Part shown: positions 17,572 through 27,307 of the stretch, piece by piece | Layout: the number at the start of each line of letters is the position of its first letter | Numbering within the stretch: the first letter of the stretch is position 1 | Source: Spirosoma aerolatum | GTDB lineage: Bacteria > Bacteroidota > Bacteroidia > Cytophagales > Spirosomataceae | Direction: 5' to 3' | DNA: 64,000 bases | NCBI RefSeq assembly: GCF_002056795.1 | Contig: NZ_CP020104.1 | Coordinates: 7,573,501 to 7,637,500 of the forward strand | Made by a program: the position numbers and the translations under genes | Notes under the pieces: generated by a model | What the model was told of the DNA's origin: nothing | What the model saw: the letters and a program-made list of their open reading frames with translations, nothing else | Databases searched by the model: none

Positions 17572-17603
17572 TTGCAAGATACCAAATTAAACCCATATCT
17601 TTG
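17572..17603 (+). promoter_or_regulatory. Promoter (TTG - 21 nt - TATCTTTG)
   Basis: TTG at 17572-17574 and TATCTTTG at 17596-17603, 23 nt before the ATG at 17627. Good match to the Bacteroidota consensus. Confidence 0.65.
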
Positions 17604-17626
17604 TATTGTAAATAAAAACAGAGGCC

Positions 17627-17875
17627 ATGAAGTCGTTATTCATCATCGCAATCTTATTCGTGGGTATCAGTGGGCAGGCGTTTAGTATGGGGCATCCACA
17701 CAATATGTTTGCTGCGCGTAAGCAGTTACGTGCAAAGGCTTCGACATCAGTTGCCAAGATGAGACTATGCCCTCCCGCTACGAGCTGGCAACGTGCTGTT
17801 AAGGCAACTCAAAACTCTCTGACCGAACAGGTGCTGGTCGCTTTGTCGCGGGCTAATCCATTACAATCCCGCTAG
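17627..17875 (+). CDS. Small exported protein of unknown function
   Basis: 82 residues with a signal peptide (MKSLFIIAILFVGISGQAFS) and a basic mature part containing one Cys. It has its own good promoter and is followed by a terminator, which supports it as a real single gene. I do not recognise a family. Confidence 0.6.
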   Translation: MKSLFIIAILFVGISGQAFSMGHPHNMFAARKQLRAKASTSVAKMRLCPPATSWQRAVKATQNSLTEQVLVALSRANPLQSR

Positions 17876-17904
17876 GAATTGTCTTTACGCTTCATTTACT
17901 ATGC

Positions 17905-17930
17905 ACCCAGCCCGTTCTGGGTTTTTGTTT
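17905..17930 (+). terminator. Rho-independent terminator
   Basis: Stem acccag (17905-17910) / ctgggt (17917-17922), 6-nt loop, followed by tttttgttttttc. Confidence 0.75.
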
Positions 17931-18352
17931 TTTCTTTCGTTTCAGTTACCCTCACTCCGGTTCTCTGCGGCTTATTCCTTCTATGTCAGGCAACATCTTT
18001 TTCGCTCCTTTTAACCTGACTGCCTACTTTCTATTCGGCCCGAAAACTAGTTTAAAAACCGCTGGCTAATTTGAGGCATCTGGCACAACTGTTGTTTTAA
18101 ATCTATACGTATATACCTACTACCATTCAATCGATAAAATCCTGTCAGTTAGCATTTTACTAAGCCTGCAACTGGCCGTTCCTAATTTTAATTTTGTATT
18201 AATCCAGTACGAAAAACAAATAACCTACATTTTTTCGTTAAAAACTTAGATAATTTGGAGATAAGCTATAGTTTTCGACGGGCTTTGCCTATTTTTATGG
18301 TTTAGCCTTACCTTGCCGATAACTGACCTAATTAGTTTACAGTCGTTTACCT
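17931..18352. other. Non-coding gap before the GH3 fusion gene
   Basis: About 420 bp, increasingly AT-rich toward the gene. No ORF, strong palindrome or exact TAnnTTTG promoter was found. It presumably holds the promoter of the next gene. Confidence 0.5.
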
Positions 18353-21300
18353 ATGCAGAACACCGTTCTACGACCCCTATTACTCGTCGGACTCCTGTTC
18401 GTGAGTTTGTTTTCAGCGTTTGGCTTAACCAAACCAGGTCGTAATTTGTGGCGTCGGGCAGCCCACCATCGGGCTTCACATTCGCATAGAGCCAGCGCCA
18501 AAAAAGCGGCTATCCGAAAAACTGTAACGCCAGTCCGTACGCCATCGGCCCCAGTCTCGTCCTCCGTTTTCACGTTCCGCCCTGCCGCTAATCCCGTTGA
18601 TGTGTTTACACTGGCCGACAGCGGTCAACGTTGGGTAGATAGTGTATTTCAGACATTAACTCCTGAACAGAAGATTGGGCAGTTCTTCATGGTCGCTACA
18701 TTCTCCAATCGCCATGAAAATCATTATCAATATATTGAACACCTCATCCAGAACAATCACGTTGGTGGTCTTATTTTCTTTCAGGGAGGTCCCTATCGGC
18801 AGGCAGTGCTGACCAATCGGTATCAGGCGTTGTCGAAAGTTCCTCTGCTGATTGGTATAGACGGTGAGTGGGGCCTGGGCATGCGCCTGGATAGTACCAT
18901 GGACTTTCCTAAGCAAATGGCGCTGGGGGCTATTCGAAACAACGATTTGATTTATCGAATGGGTGCCGAAATTGGGCGTCAGTGCCAACGGCTGGGCATC
19001 CACATCAATTTTGCCCCTGTATCCGACATCAACAGCAATCCAGCGAATCCGGTTATTGGCGTTCGTTCGTTTGGGGAGTCGAAAGAAAACGTAGCGCTGA
19101 AGGCATCGGCCTACATGCGTGGCTTACAGCAAACGCACATCATTGCTACCGCCAAGCATTTTCCCGGTCATGGCGATACAAATGTCGATTCGCACCATAG
19201 CCTGCCTACGGTCAGCCGATCAACGGAAGTGATGCGCGACATTGATCTGTATCCTTTCCGCAAACTCATTGCCGATAGTTTGATGGGCGTTGTAACGGGC
19301 CATCTGCATGTGCCAAGTATCGATAACACGCCTGCTCTGGCCGCAACCCTGTCGGAAAAAATTGTGACCGATCTGCTCAAGAAAGAATTGGGTTTCCGGG
19401 GGTTGGTATTTACCGATGCGCTAAACATGGGTGGAATCAGTCGGTCCCCGAAAGCTATGGACGTGAACCTGCGGGCACTGATGGCCGGTAACGATATTTT
19501 GCTGTATCCTGAAAACGTCCGCGAAGCCACGCAGAATATCCTGAATGCGATTCAGCAGGGTGTTATTACCCAGGAATTTATCGACGAAAAAGTCCGCAAA
19601 ATTCTTCGGGCAAAATACTGGGTTGGCCTGAACAATTACAAGCCCATCAACCTGTCAGGCCTGGCTGCTGACCTGAATTCGCCCGAATCGAAACGTCTCA
19701 AACAGGAACTTTGCGAACAGGCTGTAACCATAGCCGATGACCGGAACAACCTGCTTCCGCTGAGCCGCCTGGACACGCTACGGCTGGCCTCGATCGCTAT
19801 TGGGGCCGAATCGGGCAACGTGTTCCAAAAGACGCTAAACCAGTACGCACCTTTTCAAACCCTCACCTACCCCGACAAACCCGTTTCGGAAACCGATGTC
19901 AACAACATACTGGCTCAGGTAGGCGACGCGAATACGGTGGTTGTTAGTTTTCACCGGATGAGTGAATCGTCGGCCCGGAAGTATGGTATTACCAAGCCTT
20001 CCATTGATTTGATTACCCGCCTGAAACAACGCGGCCTGAAAGTGATTGTAACGGCATTTGGATCGCCCTATAGTCTACCGCAGTTTGCCATAGCCGATGC
20101 GCTGGTTTGTGCATATCAGGAGATGGACGCCATGGAGCAAGTGGTGCCGCAGGTTCTGTTTGGTGGGTTAGGAGCCCGTGGTAGGCTACCCGTTTCGACA
20201 TCGCACGACGATATGAAAGTGGGCGTGGGTATGAGTACCAATCCCGAAGGTCGGCTTTCAGCCGGAGCGCCTGAAAGTGTCGGTATGAAAACAGCGGTTC
20301 TGAACCAGATTGATGCCATAGCCCAAAGTGCCGTTAAAAATCATGTGGTGCCTGGCTGCGAAATTCTGGTTGCCCGAAAAGGGAAAGTTGTTTACAGCAA
20401 AAACTTCGGTGCGTTGACCTATGCCGCCGGAGCCGAAAAAGTAACCGACGAAACCCTGTATGATCTGGCATCGCTTACCAAAGTGCTGGCCACGTTGCAG
20501 TCGGTAATGGTCCTTTACGATCGCAAACAAATTGATCTGAACCAGAAAGCTTCGTTTTACTTACCGGAGCTACGTAACACCAACAAGCAAAACATCACCC
20601 TTCAGGACCTGCTCTGGCATCAGTCGGGAATGGTGTCTTTCTACCCCACGACCTGGGATCGTACCCGTAATCCACGCGGTGGTTTAAAAGCCGAATATTA
20701 CTCAGCCACTCAGGACAGCCTGCATACATTACAAATTGCGCCAACCCTTTGGGGAGTACCTGCTCTGAAAGACTCCGTCTGGAAATGGGTGGTACAGTCG
20801 CCCATGTCGAAAAAGACTGACGAGGCAGGTCGGCCCGCCTATGTATATAGTGATTTGAACTTCCTGACGCTGCAAAAGATTGTTGAGCGGGTTAGCAAAC
20901 AGCCATTGGACAAGTTTGTGACCGAAAACGTCTATAAGCCGCTGGGCCTGCACCAGCTTGGCTTTACGCCCCTCCAACGTTTACCCCATCCGCAGTGCGC
21001 TCCTACTGAACAGGATACCTATTACCGGAATCAACTGCTTGTTGGCACCGTACATGATCAGATGGCAGCCGTACAGGGTGGAGTTTCGGGCCATGCGGGT
21101 TTGTTTGGGAATGCCCACGATATTGCCACGCTGTTACAGATGAACCTTCAAAAAGGTGTGTATGGCGAACAGCGTATCTTGAATCCGATGACGGTGCCCT
21201 ACTTTACCCAAACGTTGAGCAACCGCAGCCACCGGGCGCTGGGTTGGGATAAGCCGAATGCCGAAAGTCCAAGCAGTGTATATATGGCTTCTCAGGTATC

Positions 21301-21478
21301 GCCCCGATCATTTGGTCATACGGGTTTCACTGGCAATGTAGTTTGGGTTGATCCCGACGAAGAATTAATCTTTGTTTTTCTGTCGAACCGAATTTACCCA
21401 ACAGCCGGAAACAATTCGATTAATACCACAAAACTTCGACGGCGAATTCATGAGGTCATCTACAACGCCATTCAATAG
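18353..21478 (+). CDS. GH3 beta-N-acetylglucosaminidase fused to a serine beta-lactamase-like domain
   Basis: 1041 residues in two enzymes. The N-terminal half (about 90-640) is NagZ-type GH3: GIDGEWGLGMRLD, KHFPGHGDTNVDSHHSLP (the KHFPGHG loop with the catalytic His of NagZ) and the nucleophile D355 in FTDALNMGG, with the GH3 C-terminal domain after it. The C-terminal half (about 650-1041) is a class C beta-lactamase/PBP4-like hydrolase: S707-L-T-K710, YSDLNF in place of YxN, and HTGFTG in place of KTG. An N-terminal hydrophobic stretch suggests export. The pairing of muropeptide glycosidase with a D-Ala peptidase/esterase fits wall recycling. This fusion is widespread in Bacteroidota. Confidence 0.92.
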   Translation: MQNTVLRPLLLVGLLFVSLFSAFGLTKPGRNLWRRAAHHRASHSHRASAKKAAIRKTVTPVRTPSAPVSSSVFTFRPAANPVDVFTLADSGQRWVDSVFQTLTPEQKIGQFFMVATFSNRHENHYQYIEHLIQNNHVGGLIFFQGGPYRQAVLTNRYQALSKVPLLIGIDGEWGLGMRLDSTMDFPKQMALGAIRNNDLIYRMGAEIGRQCQRLGIHINFAPVSDINSNPANPVIGVRSFGESKENVALKASAYMRGLQQTHIIATAKHFPGHGDTNVDSHHSLPTVSRSTEVMRDIDLYPFRKLIADSLMGVVTGHLHVPSIDNTPALAATLSEKIVTDLLKKELGFRGLVFTDALNMGGISRSPKAMDVNLRALMAGNDILLYPENVREATQNILNAIQQGVITQEFIDEKVRKILRAKYWVGLNNYKPINLSGLAADLNSPESKRLKQELCEQAVTIADDRNNLLPLSRLDTLRLASIAIGAESGNVFQKTLNQYAPFQTLTYPDKPVSETDVNNILAQVGDANTVVVSFHRMSESSARKYGITKPSIDLITRLKQRGLKVIVTAFGSPYSLPQFAIADALVCAYQEMDAMEQVVPQVLFGGLGARGRLPVSTSHDDMKVGVGMSTNPEGRLSAGAPESVGMKTAVLNQIDAIAQSAVKNHVVPGCEILVARKGKVVYSKNFGALTYAAGAEKVTDETLYDLASLTKVLATLQSVMVLYDRKQIDLNQKASFYLPELRNTNKQNITLQDLLWHQSGMVSFYPTTWDRTRNPRGGLKAEYYSATQDSLHTLQIAPTLWGVPALKDSVWKWVVQSPMSKKTDEAGRPAYVYSDLNFLTLQKIVERVSKQPLDKFVTENVYKPLGLHQLGFTPLQRLPHPQCAPTEQDTYYRNQLLVGTVHDQMAAVQGGVSGHAGLFGNAHDIATLLQMNLQKGVYGEQRILNPMTVPYFTQTLSNRSHRALGWDKPNAESPSSVYMASQVSPRSFGHTGFTGNVVWVDPDEELIFVFLSNRIYPTAGNNSINTTKLRRRIHEVIYNAIQ

Positions 21479-21535
21479 CTACTTCTTGATTGAACGGTAG
21501 CGCTCGTCTCCATTTTAGGGATTATGAAATTAGGC

Positions 21536-21563
21536 AATGCCACTTCTTCTCAGAAGTGGCATT
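21536..21563 (+). terminator. Terminator-like hairpin
   Basis: 12-bp perfect stem aatgccacttct/agaagtggcatt around tctc, 57 bp after the GH3 gene stop. Only a weak T tail follows. The remaining 21564-21771 holds TAACTTTA (21730-21737), one base off the -7 consensus. Confidence 0.65.
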
Positions 21564-21771
21564 CTTATTGCTACGGGTTTCCCATACATATGATTTTTTG
21601 CTTATTACCACTAGTCTTCTAAGAACTAACCCACTGATTTAAAGAACCTTGCCCTATATTAGAAGCTATCTACGCTGCTTATAAAGCCCGATCCTAGCTT
21701 TCTTCAGGCTGAAGATTGAGCATAAATGCGTTAACTTTAGAACCCATACAAGCTTAGTTGCTCAAATTTTT

Positions 21772-24700
21772 ATGAAGGGCCGTATCTTTTACTCCTATCT
21801 CCTAGCCTTGCTGGGCCTTGCTGGCCTGGTCAATCGAGTCTCTGCGCAGACAATCACAAGCGTTGCGTTATCAAATCCTAGCGTATGCCCCGGTCTAGAT
21901 CTTACAGTCACATTTGTAACCAGTAATACATTTGCGACCGGGAATACATTCACCATTTCATTATCCGACGTAACAGGAAATGCCTATCCTACTTCCCTAA
22001 CGACGATTTCAAGCCGAACAGGGACATCGGTTAAAGTCACCATACCAGCTTCGTCTCCAACCAGTACCAATTATAAAATCCGGGTTCTTTCAAGTACGGG
22101 CACGCCCGTTCAATCGAAGGAAAGTAGTGCCTTTACGGTTAATTCAGCGAATAAACCTACCGTTTCTTCAACCCAAAATGGTTGTGCCGGGACACCAACA
22201 CCCTTAACGGCAACACTTACCACAGGTGGTGTCAGCCTTGCCTGGTACAATCAGAGTAAACAGGCCATTTCAGCTCCTTCGCCTACGGCCAGTGGAACAT
22301 ATTATGTCAGTCAACTAAATGGGAATACCTGTACCAGCGATCTTGTACAGGTTGACTATGTTGCCAATCCTGTTCCAGCAGCCCCAACCGCAACGCCTTC
22401 GCTATCGTATTGCCAAGGGATAAGTGCTCCGGCTTTAACAGCTTCTGGCTCAAACCTTAAATGGTATGGGACAGCGTCTACAGGTGGCAGTAGCACAAAT
22501 ACCGCAACCATTCCATCAACATCTAATCCAGGTCCTATAACCTATTATGTGAGCCAAACGGTTAATGGCTGCGAAAGTGCAAGAACAGCTATTACAGTTA
22601 CGACAAAATCATCACCAGATGCGCCCGCAACTACCATTCCTTCTCAGTACTGCCAAAACCAGACAGCTTCTAAATTAGAAGCTACTGCATCAACAGGGGC
22701 GTCGTTAAATTGGTACGGCACGAATGCATCAGGAGGAACAGCTTCGTCTGTAGCCCCTATACCGGGTACTGGATCGGCTGGAACGACAAATTATTATGTG
22801 AGTCAGACACTGAATGGCTGTGAAAGCTCAAGAGCCAGTATTTCGGTTACTACGAAGCCAACTCCTGGGGCTCCAAGTGTATCCAGTCCACTTCTTGCCT
22901 GTCAGAATCGCACAGGCTATAGCTTATCAGCCTCCGCATCGGCAGGGGGCTCATTAAACTGGTATGGCACTTCGGCTTCGGGCGGTACAGCCACGAGTGA
23001 TGCTCCCGCTTTGGCTACCTCTACTACAGGCTCAACAACGTATTACGTGAGCCAGTCGGTCAATAACTGCGAAGGGCCCCGTGCCTCGATTACGTTCACA
23101 GTCAACGCGGTACCTGCTGCTCCAACGATCTTTCCGCCGGGAGCGTATTGCGAAGGTACTACAGCGGCTGCGTTGTCGGCTACCGGAACAAGTCTGAAAT
23201 GGTATGGAACGAATGCGTCGGGAGGAACTTCTTCATCAAATCCGACTGTACCCAGCACCGACGCCAGTGCCATCGGGACAAAAACCTATTATGTAACCCA
23301 GACCGTAAACAGTTGCGAAAGCGAACGGATCGGGATTCCGGTTCAGGTAAAAGATACGCCTGATGCACCGGGAACATCAAATATTGACTTTTGTCAGGGT
23401 ACCAATGCCCCAACACTAACAGCCACTTTAGTGAATACGGCTACCCCAAATTGGTACGGTACGTCGTCTAACGGCGGTACTGCTTCTCCAAACGCTCCTA
23501 CCCTTTCAAATTCCAGCCCAGGTATTACGGTATATTACGTCAGCCAAACGCTAAATGGCTGCGAGGGGCCTCGCGCCAGCCTGTCGGTGCGTGTAAAAAG
23601 CACACCGGGAGCTCCGGGAGTAAACTCAGTTAGCTATTGCAACAAGAGTCAGGCACAACCGTTGAGCGCTGCGGGATCAAACCTGAAATGGTACGACGCT
23701 TCCGACAATTCGTTAGGCGGAAACGCACCAAAGCCTGGCACAGATGTAGTAGGTACACAAACCTATAAAGTGTCACAAACATCCAATGAGAATTGTGAAG
23801 GCCCCAAAGCGACCATTACAGTCACGATTAAACCTCTTCCGGGCGCTCCATCCGTATCAGATATCACCTACTGTCAGGCACAGCAAGACCAGCCCGCGCA
23901 AAATGTACAGGATTTAAGCTCACGAGCCAGTGGACAAAACCTGCGCTGGTATAACCCCGACGGGAATCAATATTCGAGTGCACCAACCCCATCTATCGAC
24001 AAGGGGGGTACGCAAAACTATGATGTCAGCCAAACTGTTGACGGCTGCGAAAGCAGTAGAGCAAGAATCAACGTATTGATTGTGAGCCCACCACCGCCTA
24101 CAGCCAAAGCCCTGGTGAGCTACTGCCTTAATGACCAACCTGCTCCGCTCGAAGCAACCGGCGAAGCTGGCAGTAAGTTGAAATGGGTTGATCCCTACGG
24201 ACGCGTATTCGATGTGGCCGTCCCCTTTACGTTTACGCCAAGCACAGACCCAAAAGGCGATGCCTTCTACGTTTATCAGATTGCATCGTATGGTTGCTAT
24301 AGCGCGCGTACCACGGTTCGCGTGCTGGTTAGCGCTCCACCCACACTTGCACTGACGGCCCCAACCACCACCGTCAATTTAGGTCAAAGGGCTCCCTTAA
24401 ATCTGAAGTTTACGAGTGTTGGGCCATTTAGCTATACGCTTACAGGTGGGTATACAGGCACTTCGCGCTCCACCGACACCACGATTTCGGTACTCCCGCG
24501 TGGCAATACAATTTATCAGATCGTAACCGTATCGAATACCTGCGGGCTTGGGTTGCCCGGCAATCCGTCTACTGCCCAGATCAATGTACGGGTACCAACG
24601 GTTTCGACCAGTTCGTTTGCATCGTCGACGGTTTGCTCGGGTACTCCGATTACCGTACCGTTTACAACTAATGGTCAATTTAACTCGGGCAATGCATTCC

Positions 24701-25419
24701 GTCTGGAAGTGGTCAGTGCTGCCGATACAAGTAAAAAATATGCCATACCGAACACATCAACCGGTTCGCCTATTACAGGTACGCTACCAACCAACTTACC
24801 CGGTGGTCAATATTTTGTTCGCGTCAATGCCGACAATCCGGAGATTGGTATTACGGGTAGCAATAGCCCTACTCAACTTACCGTACGATCGCTGGCCAGT
24901 GCTACGCTGACTGGCACACAAAACATCTACGAAGGCTCACCCGCCAATCTGACATTGACATTCGGCGGAGATGGGCCCTGGACAGCCACCTATGCCGATA
25001 GCCTTAAAAACTATTCACTTACGACCAGTACAAATCCATTACTCGTTGAAGTACGGCCGACCCGAAACACAACGTATCAGTTAACTAAAGTGACTAACTT
25101 CTGCGGGAGCGGACCCGTTTCTGGCACCGCAACCATAACGATACTCCCCTTACTGGGTGTAGAAGATAACCCGCTCGATCCGCTGGTCAAAACTTATCCT
25201 GTACCGACCGAAACCCGATTGACGGTAGAACTCGACTTACCGCTGACGCAGAACCCGGCTATTTTATCGCTCATCGATGCCAATGGCCAACCCATCTTAC
25301 AACAAACAACGCGAGCGAAGGTGAATGAGCTTAACTTAAGTTCACAGCCAAATGGGTTGTACTTCCTCCGCATACAGGTTGGTGATCGACAAACTGTCCG
25401 AAAAGTTCTGAAACAGTAA
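21772..25419 (+). CDS. Large surface protein with tandem Ig-like repeats and a T9SS sorting domain
   Basis: 1215 residues. Signal peptide (MKGRIFYSYLLALLGLAGLVNRVSAQ), then at least eight repeats of about 85-90 residues, each with a YCQ/CxG entry, a LKWYGT or LNWYGT core, TYYVSQTVNGCES (one Cys) and a SVTTKPTPGAP linker. Cys near the start and in NGCE probably pair within each repeat. Later parts (about 800-1130) have diverged Ig-like domains. The last 75 residues (TYPVPTETRLTVEL, SLIDANGQPIL, GLYFLRIQVG, VRKVLKQ) are a type A T9SS signal. Probably an exported adhesin or matrix protein; no enzymatic motif. Confidence 0.9.
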   Translation: MKGRIFYSYLLALLGLAGLVNRVSAQTITSVALSNPSVCPGLDLTVTFVTSNTFATGNTFTISLSDVTGNAYPTSLTTISSRTGTSVKVTIPASSPTSTNYKIRVLSSTGTPVQSKESSAFTVNSANKPTVSSTQNGCAGTPTPLTATLTTGGVSLAWYNQSKQAISAPSPTASGTYYVSQLNGNTCTSDLVQVDYVANPVPAAPTATPSLSYCQGISAPALTASGSNLKWYGTASTGGSSTNTATIPSTSNPGPITYYVSQTVNGCESARTAITVTTKSSPDAPATTIPSQYCQNQTASKLEATASTGASLNWYGTNASGGTASSVAPIPGTGSAGTTNYYVSQTLNGCESSRASISVTTKPTPGAPSVSSPLLACQNRTGYSLSASASAGGSLNWYGTSASGGTATSDAPALATSTTGSTTYYVSQSVNNCEGPRASITFTVNAVPAAPTIFPPGAYCEGTTAAALSATGTSLKWYGTNASGGTSSSNPTVPSTDASAIGTKTYYVTQTVNSCESERIGIPVQVKDTPDAPGTSNIDFCQGTNAPTLTATLVNTATPNWYGTSSNGGTASPNAPTLSNSSPGITVYYVSQTLNGCEGPRASLSVRVKSTPGAPGVNSVSYCNKSQAQPLSAAGSNLKWYDASDNSLGGNAPKPGTDVVGTQTYKVSQTSNENCEGPKATITVTIKPLPGAPSVSDITYCQAQQDQPAQNVQDLSSRASGQNLRWYNPDGNQYSSAPTPSIDKGGTQNYDVSQTVDGCESSRARINVLIVSPPPPTAKALVSYCLNDQPAPLEATGEAGSKLKWVDPYGRVFDVAVPFTFTPSTDPKGDAFYVYQIASYGCYSARTTVRVLVSAPPTLALTAPTTTVNLGQRAPLNLKFTSVGPFSYTLTGGYTGTSRSTDTTISVLPRGNTIYQIVTVSNTCGLGLPGNPSTAQINVRVPTVSTSSFASSTVCSGTPITVPFTTNGQFNSGNAFRLEVVSAADTSKKYAIPNTSTGSPITGTLPTNLPGGQYFVRVNADNPEIGITGSNSPTQLTVRSLASATLTGTQNIYEGSPANLTLTFGGDGPWTATYADSLKNYSLTTSTNPLLVEVRPTRNTTYQLTKVTNFCGSGPVSGTATITILPLLGVEDNPLDPLVKTYPVPTETRLTVELDLPLTQNPAILSLIDANGQPILQQTTRAKVNELNLSSQPNGLYFLRIQVGDRQTVRKVLKQ

Positions 25420-25424
25420 ACTAG

Positions 25425-25490
25425 GTAGCTACGTGTGAGTCATAGTCGTTGGTAAATACACTTTAACGGCTTTGACTCACACGTAGCTAC
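25425..25490. repeat. 18-bp perfect inverted repeat between the surface protein gene and tadA
   Basis: Arms gtagctacgtgtgagtca (25425-25442) and complement (25473-25490) enclose 30 nt. Placed 5 bp after a stop and 11 bp before the tadA start, it may end transcription of the surface protein, but it has no T run. Confidence 0.65.
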
Positions 25491-25501
25491 TATCGACGAA
25501 C

Positions 25502-25936
25502 ATGCCCGACGAGTATTTCATGGAAATTGCGCTGGGGCTGGCGGAAGAAGCGGCCGAATCGGGAGAAATTCCGGTTGGAGCAGTAGTGGTTTGTCGAAAT
25601 CGAATTATTGCCAAATCACGCAATCAAACCGAGCAGTTGAATGATGTAACGGCTCATGCTGAGCTAATGGCCATTACAGCTGCCGAGCATTATTTAGGCA
25701 GCAAATACCTGACCGACTGCACATTATACGTTACCCTGGAACCCTGCGTAATGTGCGCAGGCGCTTTATTCTGGGCGCAGCTTAGCCGGCTTGTTATTGG
25801 TGCCAGTGATCCTAAACGAGGCTACAGCCGTATCCACCCCTCTCTTTTGCACCCCAAAACCCGGCTCGAAACAGGCATACTTGCCGAAGAAAGTCAGGCC
25901 TTACTGGCAAAGTTTTTTAATCGTCTAAGAACATAA
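25502..25936 (+). CDS. tadA: tRNA-specific adenosine deaminase
   Basis: Converts A34 to inosine in tRNA-Arg(ACG). 144 residues with the cytidine/deoxycytidylate deaminase fold: HAELMAI (zinc His and catalytic Glu) and EPCVMCAGALFW (PCxxC zinc cysteines), plus SRNQTEQLNDVTAHAE as in TadA. Length is standard. It lies alone between a palindrome and sodA (57-bp gap). Confidence 0.95.
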   Translation: MPDEYFMEIALGLAEEAAESGEIPVGAVVVCRNRIIAKSRNQTEQLNDVTAHAELMAITAAEHYLGSKYLTDCTLYVTLEPCVMCAGALFWAQLSRLVIGASDPKRGYSRIHPSLLHPKTRLETGILAEESQALLAKFFNRLRT

Positions 25937-25993
25937 TTTAACACAGGCTTGTTAACCCAACCGAGTAATCTTTCATTCTAACTTATCAATACA

Positions 25994-26608
25994 ATGGCAT
26001 TTGTATTAGACCCGCTTCCCTACCCAAGTGATTCGCTCGAACCCAATATCGACAAGCAAACCATGGAAATTCATCACGGCAAGCACCATAATGCGTACGT
26101 GACGAATCTGAATAATGCTATTGCTGGTACCGATCTGGAGAATAAATCCATCGAAGATCTGCTGGCTTCTGTTAGCAAAGCGCCAATTGCTGTTCGTAAT
26201 AATGGTGGTGGTCATTACAACCACACCATGTTCTGGAATACAATTTCTGGTAATGGTGGTGGCCAGCCTAAAGGTGCATTAGCCGATGCAATCAATGAGA
26301 AGTTTGGTTCGTTCGATGCTTTTAAAGATGAATTTACCAAAGCGGCTACAACTCGATTTGGTTCAGGCTGGGCCTGGTTGATTGTTACCCCCGAAGGAAG
26401 TCTGGCTGTTACCTCAACGCCAAATCAGGATAACCCACTTATGGACATCGCTGAAGTGAAAGGTTTCCCCATAATCGGTCTCGACGTTTGGGAACACGCG
26501 TACTACCTCAAATACCAAAACCGCCGACCCGACTATATTGCTGCTTACTTTAACGTTATTGACTGGGATGCGGCCGAAAAGCGTTTCCAGCAAGGTAAGC
26601 AAGCTTAA
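25994..26608 (+). CDS. sodA: Superoxide dismutase, Mn/Fe family
   Basis: 204 residues. Metal ligands are H27 in MEIHHGKHH, the His in [11 protein letters not shown], and Asp and His of [27 protein letters not shown] and [12 protein letters not shown] are standard. The outer-sphere Gln in TPNQDNPLM lies where Mn enzymes carry it, whereas Fe enzymes usually have it on the N-terminal side, so Mn is the more likely metal. Cytosolic: no signal peptide. Confidence 0.95.
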   Translation: MAFVLDPLPYPSDSLEPNIDKQTMEIHHGKHHNAYVTNLNNAIAGTDLENKSIEDLLASVSKAPIAVRNNGGGHYNHTMFWNTISGNGGGQPKGALADAINEKFGSFDAFKDEFTKAATTRFGSGWAWLIVTPEGSLAVTSTPNQDNPLMDIAEVKGFPIIGLDVWEHAYYLKYQNRRPDYIAAYFNVIDWDAAEKRFQQGKQA

Positions 26609-26610
26609 TT

Positions 26611-26681
26611 AATGAATAATGTACAATGGTTGATGAATAATTACCGCTAATTACATCATTACCCATTGTACATTATTCATT
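26611..26681. repeat. 19-bp perfect inverted repeat between sodA and tRNA-His
   Basis: aatgaataatgtacaatgg (26611-26629) and its complement (26663-26681), with further pairing inside (tgatg/catca, taatta). The hairpin begins 2 bp after the sodA stop, so it could end that transcript. The right arm contains the -33 TTG of the tRNA promoter. Confidence 0.7.
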
Positions 26682-26695
26682 ATTCATTATTTTTG
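26666..26695 (+). promoter_or_regulatory. Promoter of tRNA-His (TTG - 19 nt - TATTTTTG)
   Basis: TTG 26666-26668 and TATTTTTG 26688-26695, both exact consensus, 12 nt before the tRNA. Confidence 0.75.
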
Positions 26696-26707
26696 CACTT
26701 CCAAAAC

Positions 26708-26782
26708 GGTGGATGTAGCTCAGTCGGTTAGAGCGTCGGATTGTGGTTCCGAAGGTCGCGGGTTCGAGCCCCGTCTTTCACC
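26708..26782 (+). tRNA. tRNA-His (GTG)
   Basis: The cloverleaf has G-1 opposite C73, the histidine identity pair; acceptor GTGGATG/CTTTCAC with one T-T mismatch and a G-T pair; D-arm GCTC/GAGC; anticodon stem TCGGA/TCCGA with loop TTGTGGT (anticodon GTG); T-arm GCGGG TTCGAGC CCCGT. CCA is not encoded. Confidence 0.93.
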
Positions 26783-26790
26783 CTCTTTTA

Positions 26791-26816
26791 AAAAGCCCTG
26801 CAGCGTCAGGGCTTTT
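26791..26816 (+). terminator. Rho-independent terminator of tRNA-His
   Basis: aaaagccctg (26791-26800) / cagggctttt (26807-26816), 6-nt loop, then tcttttt. Begins 8 nt after the tRNA. Confidence 0.88.
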
Positions 26817-27015
26817 TCTTTTTACAACCGCCCTATTACAGATCAGCTCCAAAAGTCGTGGGGGACGTTGTGTTTTCCAGGATTTGACCCTTTATCAAAC
26901 GTTAGTTAGGCGAATTAAACCTAAAAGGGGGAAGGGCATGTACAAGACACCAGCATAGGATGGAACTTTAAAGTGGAGCTTGAGAAATTAGCTGTAAATA
27001 TTCCAGGTAGACCTG

Positions 27016-27297
27016 GTTACCACCCTAGATCAACCAATTTCCGACCGCTACCTTTACCCCATAAATCCCCGCCCTGAATCAACCACAAAAGTTCGTTGGG
27101 TGGATGTTGATTAACTTACCGCAAAAGTGGCCGTATGTACCCGCAAAGGAGCAACTGCCCTGTGGCTGAATCCCAAATCGATCATTGAGAAGCTTAGAAC
27201 CTGTTTAGGATTTGCTTCTGATCGGGTAATTCCGTTAATTAACGCTAGTTGCCAATTTACGATGCTCTTAAACTCGGCAGTCCTTGTAGGTACATGA
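27016..27297 (+). other. Possible gene relic in the 26.8-27.3 kb gap
   Basis: The 490 bp between the tRNA terminator and the Crp-like gene has no intact gene. One frame is open from 27016 to 27297 except for a TAA at 27112, and has protein-like composition (PISDRYLYPINPRPES before the stop, AKVAVCTRKGATALWLNPKS after it). I do not recognise the family; it may be a decayed gene or chance. Confidence 0.3.
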
Positions 27298-27307
27298 CTG
27301 AATTGTA

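Noticed and set aside
22390..24110. Regular DNA repetition, considered as a CRISPR array
   Set aside because: The unit is about 255 bp, is in frame and encodes Ig-like domains; no short direct repeats with unique spacers occur anywhere in the window.
26708..26782. tRNA-His as a pseudo-tRNA because of a T-T mismatch in the acceptor stem
   Set aside because: All other stems, the G-1:C73 identity pair, promoter and terminator are intact, so one mismatch is acceptable.
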